A stretch of 9,621 nt of DNA, from contig DATFDL010000206.1 in NCBI GenBank assembly GCA_035252155.1, positions 1-9,621 of the forward strand, written 5' to 3'. The notes under the pieces were generated by a model. That model ran no database searches, was not told the DNA's origin, and was given only the letters and a program-made list of their open reading frames with translations. The stretch is from JAICLL01 sp035252155 (GTDB lineage: Bacteria > Planctomycetota > Planctomycetia > Pirellulales > JAICIG01). Below, in pieces: positions 4,659 through 9,621 of this stretch; within the stretch, counting starts at the first letter, position 1, and each line of letters starts with the position of its first letter. Both the position numbers and the translations under genes were made by a program.

Positions 4659-6510
4659 TCAAAAGCGATTCACCGATGGCTTGCAGCCGTTCGGCACTGC
4701 CCGGCGCCACGCGGCTCCACGGCCCGGCGTCCGCCTCATAGCCGCCTTCGGCATAAGCGCGGCGAATCGGCAGGTAACCTAGATAGCCGTTGGCGTAGCC
4801 CACTACAAATGTCGCGCCGGCCTGTTTTAACGCCATGCCCGTTTCGACGAATGCCTCACCGGGCAAGCTCACCCAGCGAACCGGGCCGACCCGCATCGCC
4901 TGCACTTCCGCGTCCAAGGGATCGGCTTGAAGCTTGGCCGCCAAACGCACCATCCGGCGGCTGAGCGGCGTTGATCGCGCCTGGTCCTCCTGAACCGCCT
5001 CGGCTAGGGGCGGGCAAGGCCGTGCCGCGAGCGAGCACGTTTGCGACCGTACATCGATCGTGTCGATCATCAAAGGCGGCATTGCTTTGAGCCGTTTGAT
5101 TTCGGTCAGCGCGGCGTCGGCGATTTGGCGGCCCGCCGCGCGCACATCGTCGAAGTTGCCCGACACCTGGGGTGAATTGACGTTGCCCGCCGCGCCTTGC
5201 GTGAACAGACACACCGCGCCGTCGAGCGCATTCTCGACGGCAGACGTGGCGGCGCCGGGATAATCTGCCGAGACTTCCGGCAGCAGCATTGCGATGACCG
5301 GATGAGCGGTATAGTTGAGCAGCACAGCATGCGGCGCACCTTCGCCGGTCTCGGCGTAGATGACCGTCAGCTCTTCGTCGACCTGCCAGGGGACGGCCAC
5401 GTCGGCTTCCTTGGGTAACGGGCCGTTTCGGTTCAGCGTGCCGTCTTTAAGCAGGATCCGACGATAACGAGCAAACTGCTCGACGCGGGCTTTACCACAC
5501 CGCAGCCGGACCGGCTGCCGGTTGCTCCAGGCGTCCACAACGGTCTGCACTAGATCGTCGAGATGCCGCTCAAACCACTCGGCCACGCGGGGCATCTCGC
5601 GCATCGGAGTCAGGCCGATCGTTTCAGGCGCCGAATGCGTGTGCGAGGCCGCCAGCATGATCGCCCCGGGTTTTAAGCCGGTTTTTGCGGCCACTCGCGC
5701 GCGCAGCTCGCGCGTAAAGTTGCGGCCGGCGCCGAGGATCGAGTTGTCGTAGCCGATTGAGTCGACCGCCAAGACCGCGACGGCGCTGGCTCCGTTGTCG
5801 AAGACAATGGCACGAGCATAAAGGTCGTCGTGGACGCCCTTGAAGGGCGCGTTCGTACCATTGCCCGACGAAGTGAGATAGGGCACCCACAGGGGCGGCG
5901 TGACGCGGCGTTTCGCGGCGCCGGCCCGCAGAGGTTCGGCCGCAAATGCTCCAGTGCCACACAGGCCCGCGGCGGCGAGCGCGATCAGCCAGAGGCCAGC
6001 GCGGCGCTCGATTCGGTCATTGTCAGAGGTCGCGTCGGCAAGCCGGGCGGTACGAAGCCGATGGGCGACGATTCCTCCGATGACGCCAAGAACCAGAGGC
6101 CAAAGCGACCGCATAACTTCGCGAAACCTACCGAGGATCTCGACGTTGAGGGTATATATACCGCTTCGCTCTGCGGGGTGGATCCAGTTTTGAAGGTAAT
6201 CAGACAGCAGGGCAGTCGGGAGTTTCAACCGCGTCGGACGCTCGAGCAACTCAAGGCCGAACCACATCCAACCCGCAATTGCAAAACCAAGCCAAAAGGC
6301 ACGGCGCGGAGGATTGCTATAAATTGCGCCAAACAGCGCGAAAAAAAGACATGCAAACAACATCACGCCGGTGATTGCCACCCAGAGTTCACTGGGATTC
6401 GCTATCGCCGCGCAGGCAATCGACAGCACAGCGATAAAGCTCAGCAACCCTTTCAACGAGAAGCGGAACTGGTTCATGTGCGTCGCGCCCATTGGTCTTT
6501 CTAGCGACAT
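4639..6510 (-). CDS. Membrane domain fused to a neutral ceramidase-like hydrolase
   Basis: A 623-aa protein in two parts. Residues about 18-152 look like a small planctomycete membrane protein: RFSLKGLL, then hydrophobic segments near 19-37, 42-64, 70-87 and 136-151, ending GVIGGIVAHRL as such proteins often end. After a short polar link comes a signal-peptide-like stretch (170-190: RR, a hydrophobic core, GAFA-AE), then a neutral/alkaline ceramidase-type domain (about 192-623). Family zinc ligands are visible: SHTHS (His290, with His292), NYTAHP (His403), LPGE (Glu552) and YANGYLGY (Tyr576 or Tyr579). The nucleophile loop reads QGAAGNVNSP rather than the GNLSPN I recall from Pseudomonas ceramidase, and the usual C-terminal Ig-like domain is absent. 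The substrate is therefore unknown; an amidase or hydrolase acting outside the cytoplasm is likely. ATG codons at 6492 and 6477 are alternative starts, and the latter (MNQFRFSLKG) is attractive. Divergent from the carboxylate transporter. Confidence 0.85.
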   Translation of the reverse strand: MSLERPMGATHMNQFRFSLKGLLSFIAVLSIACAAIANPSELWVAITGVMLFACLFFALFGAIYSNPPRRAFWLGFAIAGWMWFGLELLERPTRLKLPTALLSDYLQNWIHPAERSGIYTLNVEILGRFREVMRSLWPLVLGVIGGIVAHRLRTARLADATSDNDRIERRAGLWLIALAAAGLCGTGAFAAEPLRAGAAKRRVTPPLWVPYLTSSGNGTNAPFKGVHDDLYARAIVFDNGASAVAVLAVDSIGYDNSILGAGRNFTRELRARVAAKTGLKPGAIMLAASHTHSAPETIGLTPMREMPRVAEWFERHLDDLVQTVVDAWSNRQPVRLRCGKARVEQFARYRRILLKDGTLNRNGPLPKEADVAVPWQVDEELTVIYAETGEGAPHAVLLNYTAHPVIAMLLPEVSADYPGAATSAVENALDGAVCLFTQGAAGNVNSPQVSGNFDDVRAAGRQIADAALTEIKRLKAMPPLMIDTIDVRSQTCSLAARPCPPLAEAVQEDQARSTPLSRRMVRLAAKLQADPLDAEVQAMRVGPVRWVSLPGEAFVETGMALKQAGATFVVGYANGYLGYLPIRRAYAEGGYEADAGPWSRVAPGSAERLQAIGESLLTVEEAR

Positions 6511-6538
6511 TTCTTACCATCGACACACGCCTGCAGAG

Positions 6539-6554
6539 CATGAGCCGGCTCATG
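6539..6554. promoter_or_regulatory. Perfect 16-bp palindrome in a divergent promoter region
   Basis: CATGAGCCGGCTCATG is a perfect dyad with no spacer. It lies in the 93-bp gap between the divergently read ceramidase-like and transporter genes, 29 bp and 50 bp from their starts. A homodimeric regulator or bidirectional operator is plausible. No regulator gene is adjacent, so its ligand and protein are unknown. Confidence 0.5.
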
Positions 6555-6603
6555 GCGCGATTCTACCAATGCAACACGTTGGAATCACCCCTAGACCGCA
6601 ATC

Positions 6604-8108
6604 ATGAGCATCGAAGTCGAACCACTCAGCCCGCTGGAGCAACACTTCGAGCGCTGGCGCGTGCGGACTGGCCTGGTGCTGGCGCCGGCGGCGTTTGCGG
6701 GCGTCTTGTCGGCGGATTTTCCGTCGCTGCGGCCCGAAGCGCATCGGCTGGCCGCGGTCATGGCGGCGGTGGTCGTGCTGTGGCTCACGGAAGCCATCGC
6801 CATGCCGGTGGCCGCGCTGGTGGGGGCCTCGCTATGCGTGGTACTGCGAGTGGCGCCGGCCAAGGAGGTGTTCGCGCCCTTCGCCGATCCGATCATGTTT
6901 CTCTTCATCGGATCGTTCATTCTGGCCCGGGCCATCTTTCTGCACGGCCTCGATCGCCGCTTCGCGTTCTGGGTGCTCTCGCTCAGTTGGGTCGGCGGCA
7001 GCCCGACGCGCATCTTGTTCGCCTTCGGCGCGGTGACCGCCGCCTTGTCGGCCTGGATCTCGAACACCGCCACTACGGCCATGATGTTCGCCATCGGCAT
7101 GTCGCTTCTCGGTTATCTGCTCGACCGCGACGCCACTGCCGGTCGGCCGGTCAGCCGCCGTTACGCCACCGGGCTGATGCTGATGACCTCGTTCGCCGCG
7201 TCGATCGGCGGGCTGGCCACGCCCGTCGGCACCCCGCCCAACCTGATCGGTCTGGGCAAAATCCGCGATTCGCTGGGCGTGGAAATTCCGTTTCTTAAAT
7301 GGATGTGCCTGGGCGTGCCGATCGTGATTTGTCTGTTTCTCTACTTGTTTGTGTATCTCAACTGGCTTTGTCCCGCGGGGCGCGGCGCGCTGCCCGGCGA
7401 ACGCGCAAGGCTTGAAGCCGAGCGGCGGCGATTGGGTCCGTGGACGGCTGGACAGCGGTCGACCTGCCTGGCTTTCGGCCTGACCGTGGTACTGTGGATC
7501 GTGCCCGGCGCGGTGGCTCTGTACGCCGGCGAGGCCAGCGATGCCTACCAAGCGGTTCGCAACACTCTGCAGGAGGCGGTGGTGGCGCTGTTGTGTGCGG
7601 CGCTGCTGTTTTTCTTGCCAGGCGACGGCGGACGCAAGGCCATTACTTGGCGCGAGGCGGTCGAGATCGACTGGGGCGTGGTGCTGTTGTATGGAGGCGG
7701 TTTCGCGCTGGGGGTGCTATCTGACAAAACGGGCCTGGCGGCGACGCTGGGCCAAAACCTGGCGGCGCTGCTGCCCTCGACCAGCGGGCTGGGGCTGCTG
7801 ATCGCCGCCACCGCGGTGGCCACGATCGTCTCGGAGCTGACCAGCAATACAGCCAGCGCGATCATCGTCGTGCCGGTGGCGATCAACACCGCGCAGGCGG
7901 TCGGCGCCGATCCGCTCGAACCGGCGCTGGGCGCCACGTTCGCCGCCAGCCTGGGTTTTATGCTGCCGGTCTCAACGCCGTGCAACGCCATCGTCTACGG
8001 CTCGGGTTACATCCCACTGCCGCGGATGGTGCGCTACGGCCTGCTGCTCGATCTGGCCGGCGTGGCGGTGATCGTGGTCATCGTGCGGCTGCTGTCAGGA
8101 TTCGTTCG

Positions 8109-8112
<4 letters not shown>
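6604..8112 (+). CDS. DASS/SLC13-family sodium-coupled carboxylate transporter
   Basis: A 502-aa polytopic inner-membrane protein of the divalent anion:sodium symporter family, whose members import di- or tricarboxylates, sulfate or similar anions. Both halves carry the family's SNT signature: WISNTATTAMM (SNT at 153-155) and ELTSNTASAI (SNT at 414-416). Both re-entrant loop partners are present, at about 200-217 (SIGGLATPVGTPPNLIGLG) and 449-468 (SLGFMLPVSTPCNAIVYGSG). In VcINDY these motifs form the sodium and substrate sites. A polar stretch (257-285) separates the halves and WGVVLLYGGGFALG starts the second. The ATG at 6604 is well fixed, because an in-frame TAG lies at 6592. No Shine-Dalgarno site is seen. 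The substrate cannot be told from sequence. It is the only plus-strand gene, divergent from the ceramidase-like hydrolase, and its stop overlaps that of the HD gene. Confidence 0.95.
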
Positions 8113-9428
<1,316 letters not shown>

Positions 9429-9436
9429 GGGAGGGG

Positions 9437-9464
9437 TCGGGGGTCGGGGGCCAGGATTCAGGGA
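9437..9464 (+). repeat. G-rich array with a 7-bp period
   Basis: Four units begin at 9437, 9444, 9451 and 9458. The first two are TCGGGGG and the others are variants (CCAGGAT, TCAGGGA). The array sits just upstream of the chosen HD start and inside the longest possible HD reading frame. Confidence 0.7.
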
Positions 9465-9552
9465 GCGCAAGCGTCGTGCGGGAACTGCGCGCAATAATAG
9501 CGTTTCCGCTCGGCGAGAGGAAAGCTATGATCGGAGGCGATCGTGAATTCCC

Positions 9553-9587
9553 GACCCCTGACCTCCGACCTCTGACCTCTGATCCCT
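9553..9587 (-). repeat. G-rich array with a 7-bp period, opposite orientation
   Basis: On the plus strand the units begin with GA at 9553, 9560, 9567, 9574 and 9581, for example GACCTCT. Read on the minus strand they are TCAGAGG-like. It begins one base past the stop of the partial gene at the right edge and, with the array at 9437-9464, forms a loose inverted pair around 88 bp that includes the HD upstream region. Confidence 0.75.
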
Positions 9588-9621
9588 AACTTAGCTTCGC
9601 CAACGCATCGAGCGCCGACTT
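9586..9621 (-). CDS. Possible 3' end of a gene entering from the right
   Basis: One minus-strand frame reads KSALDALAKLS then TAG at 9588-9586. It looks like a normal alanine- and leucine-rich protein C-terminus. Only 11 codons are visible, so the call rests on composition and on repeats beginning right at the stop. Of the other two minus frames, one closes within 10 codons and one stays open. Confidence 0.35.
   Translation of the reverse strand, partial: KSALDALAKLS

Noticed and set aside
6492..7298. Plus-strand 268-codon frame overlapping the transporter start
   Set aside because: The +1 frame of the transporter; Arg, Gly and His rich with no domain, while the transporter frame has full SLC13 signatures.
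9530..9545. Short dyad GATCG-GAGG-CGATC upstream of the HD gene
   Set aside because: Arms of only 5 bp, easily found by chance in sequence this rich in CGATCG.

Overview
The window looks like chromosome of a GC-rich planctomycete, probably of the Pirellulales type. This rests on recognition, not on a search. Three things suggest it: a start fragment at the left edge matching a small conserved protein family common in that phylum, a planctomycete-style 'FSLKGLL' multi-TM N-terminus on the ceramidase-like protein, and short intergenic repeats and weak Shine-Dalgarno sites at most genes. All genes read on the minus strand except one transporter.

Left part (1-1966): a small conserved hypothetical protein runs off the left edge. 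A 120-bp block of three diverged 40-bp tandem repeats follows. Next come a soluble sensor-less histidine kinase, a solitary HicB-like protein and a solitary antitoxin-like protein. Neither small protein has a recognisable toxin beside it. A long imperfect inverted repeat and a GC hairpin separate this part from pnp.

Centre (1967-4510): the conserved rpsO-pnp pair, encoding ribosomal protein S15 and polynucleotide phosphorylase. It reads leftwards from a weak putative promoter with a small leader hairpin.

Right part (4511-9621): a perfect four-unit heptamer repeat and a nested inverted repeat lie at the 3' end of an unusual fusion gene. That gene joins a four-TM planctomycete-type membrane domain to an internal signal-peptide-like segment and a neutral ceramidase-like zinc hydrolase domain. 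It is divergent from a DASS/SLC13 (DIT1/CitT-type) sodium-coupled carboxylate transporter, with a perfect 16-bp palindrome in the 93-bp gap between them. The transporter converges on an HD-domain phosphohydrolase (SAMHD1/dGTPase-like). Their stop codons overlap in a palindromic CTAG. The upstream region of the HD gene is flanked by two G-rich heptad arrays in opposite orientation, and the last bases hold the apparent 3' end of another minus-strand gene.

The core is housekeeping, and I do not see a complete new defence or mobile system. The best candidates for something undescribed are the membrane-ceramidase fusion with its divergent transporter and shared palindrome, and the dispersed 7-bp-period G-rich repeats.
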